Source of the DNA: Micromonospora saelicesensis
Lineage (GTDB): Bacteria > Actinomycetota > Actinomycetes > Mycobacteriales > Micromonosporaceae
DNA: 64,000 nt
Direction: 5' to 3'
Assembly (NCBI RefSeq): GCF_900091575.1
Contig: NZ_FMCR01000002.1
Span: 277,750 to 341,749, forward strand
Part shown: positions 45,471 to 54,445 of the stretch, one piece after another
Layout of the letters: every line of letters begins with the position of its first letter
How positions within the stretch are numbered: position 1 is the stretch's first letter
Program-made: the position numbers and the translations under genes
Notes under the pieces: model-generated
Databases searched by the model: none
Told to the model about the DNA's origin: nothing
What the model saw: the letters and a program-made list of their open reading frames with translations, nothing else

Positions 45471-46166
45471 CTACGAGTCGTCCCGGCCCTGCCAGGTCGT
45501 CACACAAGCCTCGTTACCCTCGATATCGGCGAGAACCCAGAAGGCGGGAGCATGGGACGCGGATACACGTCGGCCACCGGCCGTCAGCGCGGCTTCGATC
45601 CGCCGTGGTGCCTCGTCGTGCGGGACACAAATGTCGAGATGGATGCGATTCCGGTCCGGGCGTGGCTGGTCCATCTGCTGAAACCACAGCGCCGGACCCT
45701 GTCCGACCGGGTCGACGATCGGGTCCTTGGGACCGTCGGCTCCCGCCTCGTCCGTGTAGCCCAGCACGGCCTTCCAGAACGGCCGGACCGCTGCGATGTC
45801 GAGCGCGTCGAGAGCGATCTCCACGAGCTGCACCGACCGCGGCGCTCCCGTACCAATCTCAGGCTCCGTCCGTAGCCCGACGTTCCGCATGGCGGCGGAA
45901 ATCCGATGCGCAAGATCGATATCGCGAGCGGTGAGCGCCGCCCGATCCGACGACTGCAGGGTCAGGACGACCCGCTCTGGCCGGATATCAGCGCGTAGGT
46001 GCCCGTCGGCGTCGCTACCGCACGCCGCCACCACACGCGCCGCCACCTCGGTTGCCTGAACCAATGAGCCGACGCGGACCGACGTGCGCAACGCGCCCAG
46101 CAAGTACCGCCATCCCTGGTCACTGACCGCGTCCGAGGCCGCCTGCCGACCCAGTGTCTGTTCCAC
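45471..46166 (-). CDS. Pterin dehydratase-like domain fused to a VOC/glyoxalase-like domain
   Basis: A 231-residue fusion. Residues 15-105 resemble pterin-4a-carbinolamine dehydratase (DCoH): ADIRPERVVLTLQSSDRAAL aligns with its core strand and helix, but the catalytic HHP motif is not preserved. Residues 110-231 are VOC-like, with SVQLVEIALDALDIAAVRPF, WKAVLGYTD and RIHLDICVPHDEAPRRIE. The reaction is unknown. Two-domain fusions of this type are common in actinobacteria and are annotated as VOC family proteins. GTG 46166 is the start used. Confidence 0.82.
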   Translation of the reverse strand: MEQTLGRQAASDAVSDQGWRYLLGALRTSVRVGSLVQATEVAARVVAACGSDADGHLRADIRPERVVLTLQSSDRAALTARDIDLAHRISAAMRNVGLRTEPEIGTGAPRSVQLVEIALDALDIAAVRPFWKAVLGYTDEAGADGPKDPIVDPVGQGPALWFQQMDQPRPDRNRIHLDICVPHDEAPRRIEAALTAGGRRVSASHAPAFWVLADIEGNEACVTTWQGRDDS

Positions 46167-46322
46167 CCACGCATCCTCACATGCGCCCGTGAGGGTCGGC
46201 CCCCTCTGGCCTCGCCGCGGCCAAGCCGGTAAACGTTTCCGGTCAGAGCACTAGGAACCCGGCGGGCCTGGGCGGTGTCGGAAAGGTGCGACGAGTCCTC
46301 GGCGCATACCGGAAGGGGCGAG

Positions 46323-46829
46323 ATGGGTTCCTGGGGCAGGTTGATGCTGGCATCCTCGGTGGTCCTGCTGGCGGGGTGCACGACCACCACCAGCGGCGCG
46401 GCGCCGACGGCGGGTGCGGCCACCACGGCGAGCACCGCGACCGCCTGCGCGGCGCGGGTCGAGACGGGGTCCCTGCCCGACTGGGCGGACGCCGGGTTCA
46501 GCGGGGACGCGCGGGTTCCGCACGTCTTCGGCGCGAAGGGTGACATCGTGGCGGTGCTGTTCGCCCATCCCCTGCGGCAGGTCCGGACGGACGGGTCGAA
46601 CAACAAGATCCTCTGGGTGGCTCGCGCCGCCACGACCTCGCCCGACCCGACCGCACCGGCAACCCTGGTGATCACCGCGAGGCTGGACGGCACCGACACC
46701 CGGGTGATCCGGGAGGTCGCCGGCGGCCCCGGTCCGTCGATCATCGACCTGCCGCAGGCCGGTTGCTGGCGCCTCGACCTGCGCTGGTCCGGGCACACCG
46801 ACACGATGGACCTGGTCTACGCCCCTTGA
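46323..46829 (+). CDS. Putative lipoprotein
   Basis: A 168-residue secreted lipoprotein. The ATG at 46323 begins a signal peptide (MGSWGRLMLASSVVLLAGC) whose lipobox LLAG/C places the acylated Cys at residue 19. A Thr/Ala-rich linker follows, then a beta-sheet domain containing GDIVAVLFAHPLRQ and ILWVARAATTS, which resembles small extracellular immunoglobulin-like domains. No family assignment is possible. GAAGGGGCGAG lies just upstream of the start. It is transcribed alone and followed after 31 bp by the next gene on the same strand. Confidence 0.82.
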   Translation: MGSWGRLMLASSVVLLAGCTTTTSGAAPTAGAATTASTATACAARVETGSLPDWADAGFSGDARVPHVFGAKGDIVAVLFAHPLRQVRTDGSNNKILWVARAATTSPDPTAPATLVITARLDGTDTRVIREVAGGPGPSIIDLPQAGCWRLDLRWSGHTDTMDLVYAP

Positions 46830-46860
46830 GCCAGTGCCCCGGTCGGCTAGGCTGCCCGGC

Positions 46861-47523
46861 GTGCTGGAGGACGTGCGGACGGCGGCCCGCAACAACGCCG
46901 AATGGTGCGACATCGTCTGCGGCAGCCAGGGGCTGACCGGCCGTACCGACGCCGACGCCTGGTCGGTCCCCCACCGTTCGCCACAGTGGTACCCGGACGC
47001 GGTCACAGTGCGGCCGGGCGTCGACGCCGAGGCCCTGCTGGCCCGGATCGACGCGGGGCCCGGCGCGTCGGTGAAGGACAGCTTCGCCGACCTCGACCTG
47101 TCCGGGTACGGGTTCCGGGTGCTCTTCGACGCCCAGTGGATCCACCGGCCGCCGTCGGCACCACCTGTCGACACACCGCTGGCCCCGGTCACCACACCCG
47201 ACGAGCTGGCGGCCTGGGCGGCGGCCCACGGTGGTGGGGAGCTGTTCCGCCCCGCGCTCCTGGCCGACCCCCGGGTACGGGTTCTCGCCCGCCGCGACGA
47301 CCAGGGCGTGATCATCGGTGGAGCGGTGCTCAGCGGCGACGGCCCGTACGGCGTCTCCAACCTGTTCACCCGCACCGACAGCTCCCGGGACATCTGGCGC
47401 GCGGTGTGCGCCACAGTGCCCGACGCACCGCTGGTCGGCTACGAAACCACAGCGGACCTGACGCCGGCGCTCTCCGCCGGCTTCACCACCACCGGCCCTC
47501 TCCGCATCTGGCTGCACGCCTAG
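46861..47523 (+). CDS. Conserved hypothetical protein (220 aa), GNAT-like C-terminal part
   Basis: A 220-residue protein from GTG 46861 (VLEDVRTAARNNAEWCD). Part of its length, VRVLARRDDQGVIIGGAVLS and YGVSNLFTRTDSSRDIWR, resembles an acetyltransferase-like fold; the N-terminal half has no recognisable motif. No catalytic residue is evident. It lies 31 bp downstream of the lipoprotein gene and directly upstream of the ileS leader. The function is unknown. Confidence 0.75.
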   Translation: MLEDVRTAARNNAEWCDIVCGSQGLTGRTDADAWSVPHRSPQWYPDAVTVRPGVDAEALLARIDAGPGASVKDSFADLDLSGYGFRVLFDAQWIHRPPSAPPVDTPLAPVTTPDELAAWAAAHGGGELFRPALLADPRVRVLARRDDQGVIIGGAVLSGDGPYGVSNLFTRTDSSRDIWRAVCATVPDAPLVGYETTADLTPALSAGFTTTGPLRIWLHA

Positions 47524-47564
47524 CGCTCCGGCCACGGGCTCCGCGCACGGACAGCTATGCTGGG

Positions 47565-47800
47565 CGGCATCGGCACCGATCCGGCCATCACCGGGGAGCC
47601 TCCGGAAGAACGGGCAGCTCCGCCGCCCCAGTAGAACCGGACGTAGCGGCACGTCACGTCGCGAAATTGAGCGGCGCCTGCACCATCGAGGCGCAAGCGG
47701 GGTGGTACCGCGGAGTCCTGGCCATACGCCCGGCACTTCGTCCCCGCGTGGGCAGTGAGCTGATGCCCGCGCGAGCGGACGTGGAGTGTAGGGAGAACGT
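47565..47800 (+). ncRNA. ileS T-box leader (translational type)
   Basis: The T-box sequence GGGGTGGTACCGCGG lies at 47699-47713. Upstream, GGCCATCACCGGGGAGCC carries an ATC specifier (47587-47589) followed by CTCCGGAAGAAC, the layout of actinobacterial ileS T-boxes with a short stem I. It reads uncharged tRNA-Ile and controls access to the ribosome-binding site AGGGAGA (47790-47796). A TATGCT -10-like box lies at 47556-47561. The ends are approximate. Confidence 0.9.
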
Positions 47801-47802
47801 CG

Positions 47803-50800
47803 GTGCCGGACGGTCCGTTGAAGTCACCATTCGTGCCACTGCCCACCAAGATCGACCTTGGTGGGATGGACCGTGCGGTCATCGACTGGTGGCAGGCCAA
47901 CAACGTGTTCAACCGGAGTCTGGAGCAGACGGCCGACGGCCCGCCGTGGGTGTTCTACGAGGGGCCGCCGACCGCCAACGGCACGCCGGGCACCCACCAC
48001 ATCGAGGCGAGGGTCTTCAAGGACCTCTTTCCCCGGTACCGGACGATGCGGGGCTTCTCGGTGCCGCGCCGTGCCGGGTGGGACTGCCACGGCCTGCCCG
48101 TTGAGCTCGCGGTGGAGAAGGAACTGGGGCTCAGCGGCAAGCCCGACATCGAGAAGATGGGCGTCGCGGAGTTCAACGCCCTGTGCCGCACCTCGGTGCT
48201 GCGGCACGTGGACGAGTTCGTCCAGCTCAGCGAACGTATGGGTTACTGGATCGACCTGGAGCATCCGTACCAGACCATGTCCCCGGAGTACGTGGACAGC
48301 GTCTGGTGGTCACTGAAGCAGATCCACGACGGCGGGCGACTGGTGGAGGACTTCCGGGTCGCGCCGTACTGCACCCGCGACGGCACGACCCTGTCCGACC
48401 ACGAGGTGGCGCAGGGGTACGAGACCGTCACCGACCCCTCCGTGTACGTGCGGTTTCCGTTGCGCGGGGACGTAGCCGGCCACGGCGGCGTCGATCTGCT
48501 GGTCTGGACCACCACCCCGTGGACCCTGGTGTCCAACACCGCCGTCGCCGTACATCCCGCTGTGACGTACGCCGTCGCCCGCACCGGGCAGGGCACGTTC
48601 GTCGTCGCCGAACCGCTGACCCAGCGGGTCCTCGGCGACGACGCGGAGATCCTGGCGACCGTACCGGGGTCGGCCCTGGAGGGTCTGCGGTACGAGCGGC
48701 CGTTCGACCTGGTGGACATCCCGGACGCGCACCAGGTGGTCCTCGCGGAGTACGTCACGACCGAGGACGGCACCGGCCTGGTGCACCAGGCGCCGGCCTT
48801 CGGCGCGGACGACCTCGCCGTCTGCCGCGCGTACGGGTTGCCGCTGGTCAACCCGGTCGCCCCGAACGGGCGGTTCAACGACGGCATCGACCTGGTCGGT
48901 GGGGTCTTCTTCAAGGACGCCGACGCGTTGCTCATCGACCGCCTGAAGAAGTCTGGTCGGTTGTTCCGGCACGAACCGTTCGAGCACCCCTACCCGCACT
49001 GCTGGCGGTGCCACACGCCGCTGATGTACTACGCGCAGCCGTCCTGGTACATCCGGACGACCGAGGTCCGCGACGAGCTGACGCGGGAGAACGAGAACAC
49101 CAACTGGTTCCCGGAGCACATCAAACACGGCCGCTACGGCGACTGGCTGAAGAACAACATCGACTGGGCGGTGTCCCGCGCCCGGTACTGGGGCACCCCG
49201 CTGCCGCTGTGGCGATGCCCGGACAACCACGTGACAGCTGTTGGTTCCCGTACGGAGCTCGGGGAGCTGGCCGGCGCCGACCTGTCCGAGCTGGATCCGC
49301 ACCGCCCGTACGTCGACGAGATCACCTTCGCCTGCCCGGACTGCGGCCAGATCGCCACCCGCGTCCCCGAGGTGATCGACGCCTGGTACGACTCCGGGGC
49401 GATGCCGTTCGCGTCGTTGGGCTACCCCCACGTGCCGGGCAGCAAGGAGATCTTCGAGCGCACCTACCCGGCCCAGTACATCTGCGAGGCGATCGATCAG
49501 ACGCGGGGGTGGTTCTACACGCTGATGGCGGTGGGCACGCTGGTCTTCGACCGGTCCCCGTACGAGAACGTCGTCTGCCTCGGGCACATCCTGGCCGAGG
49601 ACGGCCGCAAGATGAGCAAACACCTGGGCAACATCCTGCTGCCGATCCCGTTGATGGACACGCACGGCGCCGACGCGGTGCGCTGGTTCATGGCGTGCTC
49701 CGGCTCACCGTGGTCGCCGCGCCGGATCGGGCCCGGCCCGCTCGACGAGATCGTCCGCAAGGTGTTGATGACCTACTGGAACACCGCGGCGTTCTTCTCC
49801 CTCTACGCGGCGAACTCGACGTGGGCGCCGCACCTGGCGCAGCCGGTCGCCCAGCGACCGGTGTTGGACCGGTGGATCGTCGGCGAGGTCCACGCCCTCG
49901 CGGCCGCCGTTGACGAACGAATGCAGAACTACGACACGGCGCGCGCCGGCCGACTGCTCGCCGACTTCATCGACGACCTGTCGAACTGGTACGTACGGCG
50001 GTCGCGGCAGCGTTTCTGGGAGGGCGACCCCGACGCCCTCACCACCCTGTACGAGTGCCTCGACATTCTCACGCGGCTACTGGCGCCGTTCATTCCCTTC
50101 GTCACGGAGGAGGTGTGGCAGCAGCTCGTCCGGCGCGGTGCGGAGTCGGCTCCGGAGTCGGTGCACCTGGCGACCTGGCCCACACCCGACACCACACTGA
50201 TCAGCACGGAGTTGTCGGCCCAGGTGGCCACGGCGCGGGCGTTGGCTGAGGCGGGGCGGTCCGCGCGTAAGGCGAGCAGTCTGCGGATCCGTCAGCCGTT
50301 GAGCCGGGCGCTCGTGGGGCTGCCGACCGGCACCGTTCTCCCGCAGGCGTTGCTGGACGACATCGGCGACGAGTTGAACGTGAAGGTCCTCCAGCCGCTC
50401 GATCCCCAGAGCGGGATCATCGACGTGCAGGTCAAAGCGAACTTCCGGACCCTGGGCCGCCGGTTCGGCAACCGCACCCAGCACGTCGCGAAGGCGATCG
50501 CCGCCGTGGCCCCCCGGGACCTGGTCGACGGCGTCCGGGCGAACGGGACGTACCCGCTGTCGGTCGACGGTGCGCAGGTCGAGGTGGGCCTGGACGACAT
50601 CCTGATCACGGAGGTGCCGCGCACCGGTTGGGTCGTGGAGTCCCAGCGCGGCGCGACGATCGCGTTGGACACCGAGATCACTCCCGAGCTGGCAGCCGAG
50701 GGCGTCGCACGCGACGTCGTCCGGATCATCCAGCAGGCCCGCCGCGACGCCGACTTCGAGGTCTCCGACCGGATCACGGTGTCGATCGCCGCCCCCGCGG

Positions 50801-50949
50801 ACGTCGCGGCGGCGATCTCCACACATCAGAAGCTCATCGCACACGAGACCCTCGCGCTCCAGCTGACGGTTGTGGACGCACTGTCGGAGGGGTTCTCCGG
50901 CACTGTGGGCGACGGTCAGGAGGTTGTGGTGCACGTCGTGCGGGCCTGA
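47803..50949 (+). CDS. ileS: Isoleucyl-tRNA synthetase
   Basis: A 1048-residue class I synthetase. The HIGH-like motif is GTPGTHHIEAR and the KMSKS-like loop GRKMSKHLGN (near residue 605). SVPRRAGWDCHGLPVELAVE and the editing-domain region are typical, as are the C-terminal anticodon-binding segments. It charges tRNA-Ile and is essential. The sequence resembles the eukaryote-like type 2 IleRS group found in many actinobacteria, which tends to be less sensitive to mupirocin. Starts at GTG 47803, 6 nt after AGGGAGA, and is governed by the T-box leader. Its stop lies 19 bp from that of the convergent reductase gene. Confidence 0.97.
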   Translation: MPDGPLKSPFVPLPTKIDLGGMDRAVIDWWQANNVFNRSLEQTADGPPWVFYEGPPTANGTPGTHHIEARVFKDLFPRYRTMRGFSVPRRAGWDCHGLPVELAVEKELGLSGKPDIEKMGVAEFNALCRTSVLRHVDEFVQLSERMGYWIDLEHPYQTMSPEYVDSVWWSLKQIHDGGRLVEDFRVAPYCTRDGTTLSDHEVAQGYETVTDPSVYVRFPLRGDVAGHGGVDLLVWTTTPWTLVSNTAVAVHPAVTYAVARTGQGTFVVAEPLTQRVLGDDAEILATVPGSALEGLRYERPFDLVDIPDAHQVVLAEYVTTEDGTGLVHQAPAFGADDLAVCRAYGLPLVNPVAPNGRFNDGIDLVGGVFFKDADALLIDRLKKSGRLFRHEPFEHPYPHCWRCHTPLMYYAQPSWYIRTTEVRDELTRENENTNWFPEHIKHGRYGDWLKNNIDWAVSRARYWGTPLPLWRCPDNHVTAVGSRTELGELAGADLSELDPHRPYVDEITFACPDCGQIATRVPEVIDAWYDSGAMPFASLGYPHVPGSKEIFERTYPAQYICEAIDQTRGWFYTLMAVGTLVFDRSPYENVVCLGHILAEDGRKMSKHLGNILLPIPLMDTHGADAVRWFMACSGSPWSPRRIGPGPLDEIVRKVLMTYWNTAAFFSLYAANSTWAPHLAQPVAQRPVLDRWIVGEVHALAAAVDERMQNYDTARAGRLLADFIDDLSNWYVRRSRQRFWEGDPDALTTLYECLDILTRLLAPFIPFVTEEVWQQLVRRGAESAPESVHLATWPTPDTTLISTELSAQVATARALAEAGRSARKASSLRIRQPLSRALVGLPTGTVLPQALLDDIGDELNVKVLQPLDPQSGIIDVQVKANFRTLGRRFGNRTQHVAKAIAAVAPRDLVDGVRANGTYPLSVDGAQVEVGLDDILITEVPRTGWVVESQRGATIALDTEITPELAAEGVARDVVRIIQQARRDADFEVSDRITVSIAAPADVAAAISTHQKLIAHETLALQLTVVDALSEGFSGTVGDGQEVVVHVVRA

Positions 50950-50968
50950 GCGGTGACGGGGTGGACGA

Positions 50969-51865
50969 TCAGTGCAGACGGGTCAGGTCCTCCGGGGTCA
51001 GGCGTAGGGCTCCAGCGGCGACGTTCTGCGCCAGGTGCTCCGGGTCCGAGGTGCCGGGGATGGCGAGCACGTGGGGGCCCTGGTGCAGGGTCCAGGCGAG
51101 GCGTACCTGCTGCGGGGTGACGCCGTGGGCGCGGGCGACCGCCTCCACGGCCTCGCCCTGGGCGGTGCTCGCGCCCGTCTCCCGTCCGGTGCCGGCCAGC
51201 GCGAAGAACGGCACGTAGGCGATGCCCCGCTCACCGCAGAGCCGGACGAGCGCGTCCTGCTCCCGGTAGGCGTCCACCCCGTAGTTGTTCTGCACGCAGA
51301 CCACCGGAGCGATGCCCGCCACCTCGTCCAGCTGTTCCGGCCGGGCGTTGGAGAGCCCGAGGTGCCGGATCAGCCCGGCGGTCCGCAACTCGGCGAGCGC
51401 GCCGAACCGGTCGGCCACCGGCACCGCACCCGGCCCCCGGCCGAGGCGCAGGTTCACCACGTCGAGCTGGTCGCGGCCGAGCCGGCGAAGGTTCTCCTCC
51501 ACCTGGGCCCGCAACTGCGCCGGGGTGAGCGCCTCGGTGAAGCCCGCCTCCGGGTCGTACCCGAAACCGACCTTGGTGGCGATCACCAGATCCTCCGGGT
51601 ACGGGGCGAGCGCCGCGCGGATCAGCTCGGTGGCGTAGCGGGCCGGGCCGGTGCCGACGCGCAGGGTGCCGCCGGGCGAGACGTAGAACGCGGCAGTGTC
51701 GATGTGGTTGACACCCAGCTCCACGGCGCGGCGCAGCAGGGCGACGGCCCGGTCGGGCTCGGGGTTCGCGGTGATCCGCATGGAGCCGAAGCCCATCCGG
51801 TGCACGGTGCGGTCGCCCAGGGTCCAGGTGCCCGCCGCGGCGGCGGTGATCTCATCGGTTGGCAT
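50969..51865 (-). CDS. Aldo/keto reductase
   Basis: A 298-residue (alpha/beta)8 NADPH-dependent reductase. VNHIDTAAFY holds the catalytic Asp and Tyr, ATKVGFGYDP the Lys, and QLDVVNLRLG occupies the place of the usual His, which here is absent; this DVVNLR variant is known in a subgroup of bacterial AKRs. ITANPEPDRAVALL and IPGTSDPEHLAQN line the cofactor site. The substrate is probably a small carbonyl. It is convergent with ileS and has no obvious partner gene. Confidence 0.9.
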   Translation of the reverse strand: MPTDEITAAAAGTWTLGDRTVHRMGFGSMRITANPEPDRAVALLRRAVELGVNHIDTAAFYVSPGGTLRVGTGPARYATELIRAALAPYPEDLVIATKVGFGYDPEAGFTEALTPAQLRAQVEENLRRLGRDQLDVVNLRLGRGPGAVPVADRFGALAELRTAGLIRHLGLSNARPEQLDEVAGIAPVVCVQNNYGVDAYREQDALVRLCGERGIAYVPFFALAGTGRETGASTAQGEAVEAVARAHGVTPQQVRLAWTLHQGPHVLAIPGTSDPEHLAQNVAAGALRLTPEDLTRLH

Positions 51866-51938
51866 CGGGCGACCGTAACCAGTGCGGGTGCGCGGCGCAG
51901 TCGGCCGCGCACCCGATACCGCCCGGCGGCGAAGTGGG

Positions 51939-53201
51939 TTAGTTTTTAACTACCGACGGAGCAGTTTCAGCGGAGTGCGGCGGGCGCAGCACCGGCACCA
52001 GCAGCAGGGTCGGCAGCAGCAGCAACGGCACCGCCAGCAGCGCGCGTAGGGTGCCGACCTCGTCGCCGACCAGCCCCAGCAACGGCGGGCCACCGAGGAA
52101 CGCGGTGTAGCCGATCACCGCGACCACGCTCACCCGCACCGCCGCGTGCGCCTCGTCGTCGGCCGCCGCGCTCATCCCGACCGGGAAGCCCAGCGACGCA
52201 CCCAGGCCCCACAGCGCGACACCGATGACGGCCACCGGCCCGGAGCCCGCCAGCACGGCCAGGCCGGCGCCGACCACGGCGAGGCCGATGGTGCCGCTGA
52301 GCACCGCCACCCGACCCCACCGGTCCAGCGCGATGGTGCCGACGGTGCGTCCGACGGTCATGCCCACCACGAAGACCGCGAAGACCGCCGCGCCGGCGGC
52401 CTCGCTCAGGTCCCGTCCATCGATGAACGCGACGGCCAGCCAGTCGTTGGCGGCGCCCTCGGTGAACGCCGCGACCAGCACGAACAGCCCGATCAGCAGG
52501 GTGCGCGGCTCCCGCCAGGCGGCGAGTTGCGCCCGGCGACGGGCGGCCGGGGTGGCGTCCGCCGGGTCGCCGGTGTGATCGCTGCCCACGGGCAGGAACG
52601 TCCGGGCGGCGAGCGCGGTGCCGGTCAACACGACCACCGCCACCGCGACGAGATGCGCGCCGACCGAGACGTCGAACCGGGCCGCCCCGGCGCCGAGCGC
52701 CGCTCCGGCCACCGAGCCGAGGCTCCACCCGGCGTGGAACCGGGGCATGATCGTACGGCCCAGCCGCCGTTCCACCGCCGCGCCCTCGACGTTCATCGCC
52801 ACGTCGCAGGCGCCGGAGCCGTAGCCGAGCGCGACCAGGCCCAGGGCGACGATGGCGAACGACCCGGTCATCGTGGCGCCCAGCCCCGCCACGGTCAGGC
52901 CGACCGCGACCAGCACGGTGGCCATCGTGACGGTGCGGGCCGCACCGAATCGCTGGGCGAGCAGGCCGGAGGTGGGCATGGCCAACAGCGCGCCGACACT
53001 CATCGCCAGCAGCAGCAACCCGAGTCGGCCGGCGGAGAGGTCCAGTGCCTCCCGGACCGCCGGGACGCGGGAGAACCAGCTGCCGACGGCGAGCCCGTTG
53101 AGGGTGAAGGTGACGGCGACGCCGTTGCGGGCGAGCCGCACCGTCCGCAGGGTCGGCGATGCGGTGTCCCGGGCTACGGGTCGACTGGTGGGGGCGCTCA
53201 C
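51939..53201 (-). CDS. MFS transporter (YbjJ/YfiS-like)
   Basis: A 420-residue major facilitator with about twelve helices, starting at GTG 53201 (VSAPTSRPVARDTASP). GSWFSRVPAVREALDLSAGR and MNVEGAAVERRLGRTIMPRF place it in the YbjJ-like group of efflux or sugar-exporting MFS proteins. GAANDWLAVAFIDGR is a conserved loop. An AGAGG stretch about 10 nt upstream could be its ribosome-binding site. A LacI-type operator at 53251-53264 lies 50 bp upstream, and the LacI gene is divergent, so it is likely repressed by that protein. Confidence 0.9.
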   Translation of the reverse strand: MSAPTSRPVARDTASPTLRTVRLARNGVAVTFTLNGLAVGSWFSRVPAVREALDLSAGRLGLLLLAMSVGALLAMPTSGLLAQRFGAARTVTMATVLVAVGLTVAGLGATMTGSFAIVALGLVALGYGSGACDVAMNVEGAAVERRLGRTIMPRFHAGWSLGSVAGAALGAGAARFDVSVGAHLVAVAVVVLTGTALAARTFLPVGSDHTGDPADATPAARRRAQLAAWREPRTLLIGLFVLVAAFTEGAANDWLAVAFIDGRDLSEAAGAAVFAVFVVGMTVGRTVGTIALDRWGRVAVLSGTIGLAVVGAGLAVLAGSGPVAVIGVALWGLGASLGFPVGMSAAADDEAHAAVRVSVVAVIGYTAFLGGPPLLGLVGDEVGTLRALLAVPLLLLPTLLLVPVLRPPHSAETAPSVVKN

Positions 53202-53250
53202 GAGGGTAGGTCCTCTTTCTCGGGGTGATCTCCTGGCACGATCGCACACC

Positions 53251-53264
53251 TGAGAGCGCTACCA
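53251..53264. promoter_or_regulatory. LacI-family operator-like site
   Basis: TGAGAGCGCTACCA resembles the consensus TGnGAGCGCTCnCA of actinobacterial LacI operators, with GCGC at its centre and one weak flank. It lies between the divergent MFS and LacI genes, 49 bp upstream of the MFS start. Confidence 0.5.
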
Positions 53265-53361
53265 CCACAACCGGGAACCGCCCCTTACCGCTGCTGTTCG
53301 GGCCGGGGCATGATGTGCGCAGGCGTTGGTCCGACCGGACGGGCCGCCGCAGGAGGCGACG

Positions 53362-54354
53362 ATGACGACAGCGGCACAGCGGCCGGCCACTCTCGAGGAC
53401 GTGGCCCGGGTGGCCGGGGTGTCCCGGTCCACGGCGTCGCGGGTGATCGCCGGCACGGGGTTCGCCTCGCCGGCCGCCCGGAAGCAGGTCACGGCAGCCG
53501 TCGACCAGCTCGGCTACGTGCCCAACCCGGCCGCCCGGGCGCTGGTCAGCGGCGGGGGCGGCGTACGCCTGGTGGTGGCCGTTCTGGGCACCAGCGCCGC
53601 GGTGCTGGACGACCCGTACGTGCACCAGGTGGTCGGCGCGGCCGCTCGGGTGTGCACGCCCGCCGGTGTCGGGGTGGCGCTGTACTGGCTGCCGTTCGGC
53701 GACCCCCGCAGCCTCGACCAACTCGACGGGGATCGCAGCGTGTGCGGGGTGATCCTGGTCAACACGACCGAGGACCTGCTGGAGGCGGTGCCGCGGTCGC
53801 TGCACGGTCGGGTGGTCTCGATCGGCGTCGGCTCGGCGACCGTGCCGTCGTTCGACGTCGACAATGCTGCCGGTTCCGAAGCGGTGCTGCGCCACCTGTA
53901 CGCCTCGGGTCGCCGCCGGATCGCCATGGTGACCGGCCCCCGGTGGCTGCCCTGCGCGCAACGTCCGGTGCAGACGTACCGCCGACTGATGGCCGAGGCC
54001 GGCCTGCCGGAGCGGATACTTCCCGGGGACTTCCGGGCACCGCGTGGCCGGGCGGCGGCCGGCGAGGCGCTGCGCCGCTGGCCGGACATCGACGCGATCT
54101 ACGCGATCAGCGACGACACCGCGCTCGGGGTGATCGCGGGCCTGCGGGACGCCGGTGCGCGGGTGCCCGCGGACGTCGCGGTGGCCGGCTTCGACGACAT
54201 TCCGTTGGCCGGGATGACCGCCCCGGCGCTGACCACGGCGAGTCATCCGGTGGGGCGGATCGCCGCCGCCGCGGCCACCGCCCTGCTGGACGGGCGCCGG
54301 GCGGCACCGGTGACCCTCTTCCCGTCCGCCCTGGTGGCGCGGGCCAGCGCATGA
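53362..54354 (+). CDS. LacI family transcriptional regulator
   Basis: A 330-residue regulator. The N-terminal LacI HTH is ATLEDVARVAGVSRSTASRV (about residues 10-29) followed by the hinge LGYVPNPAARALVSG. The periplasmic-binding-protein-like sugar domain fills the rest; RRRIAMVTGPRWLPCAQRPV and DIDAIYAISDDTALGVIAGL are typical. The effector is not evident. The ATG at 53362 follows AGGAGG by 5 nt. It is divergent from the MFS gene, with an operator-like site between them, so it probably represses that transporter and itself. Confidence 0.92.
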   Translation: MTTAAQRPATLEDVARVAGVSRSTASRVIAGTGFASPAARKQVTAAVDQLGYVPNPAARALVSGGGGVRLVVAVLGTSAAVLDDPYVHQVVGAAARVCTPAGVGVALYWLPFGDPRSLDQLDGDRSVCGVILVNTTEDLLEAVPRSLHGRVVSIGVGSATVPSFDVDNAAGSEAVLRHLYASGRRRIAMVTGPRWLPCAQRPVQTYRRLMAEAGLPERILPGDFRAPRGRAAAGEALRRWPDIDAIYAISDDTALGVIAGLRDAGARVPADVAVAGFDDIPLAGMTAPALTTASHPVGRIAAAAATALLDGRRAAPVTLFPSALVARASA

Positions 54355-54445
54355 GTCGACGCTCGGCCGAGCGCGCTGACGGTTAACCCCGTACGGGCCG
54401 GGTAACCGCGTCGGACCTTTCGTCCACCGTGAGGAGCGCCGACCC

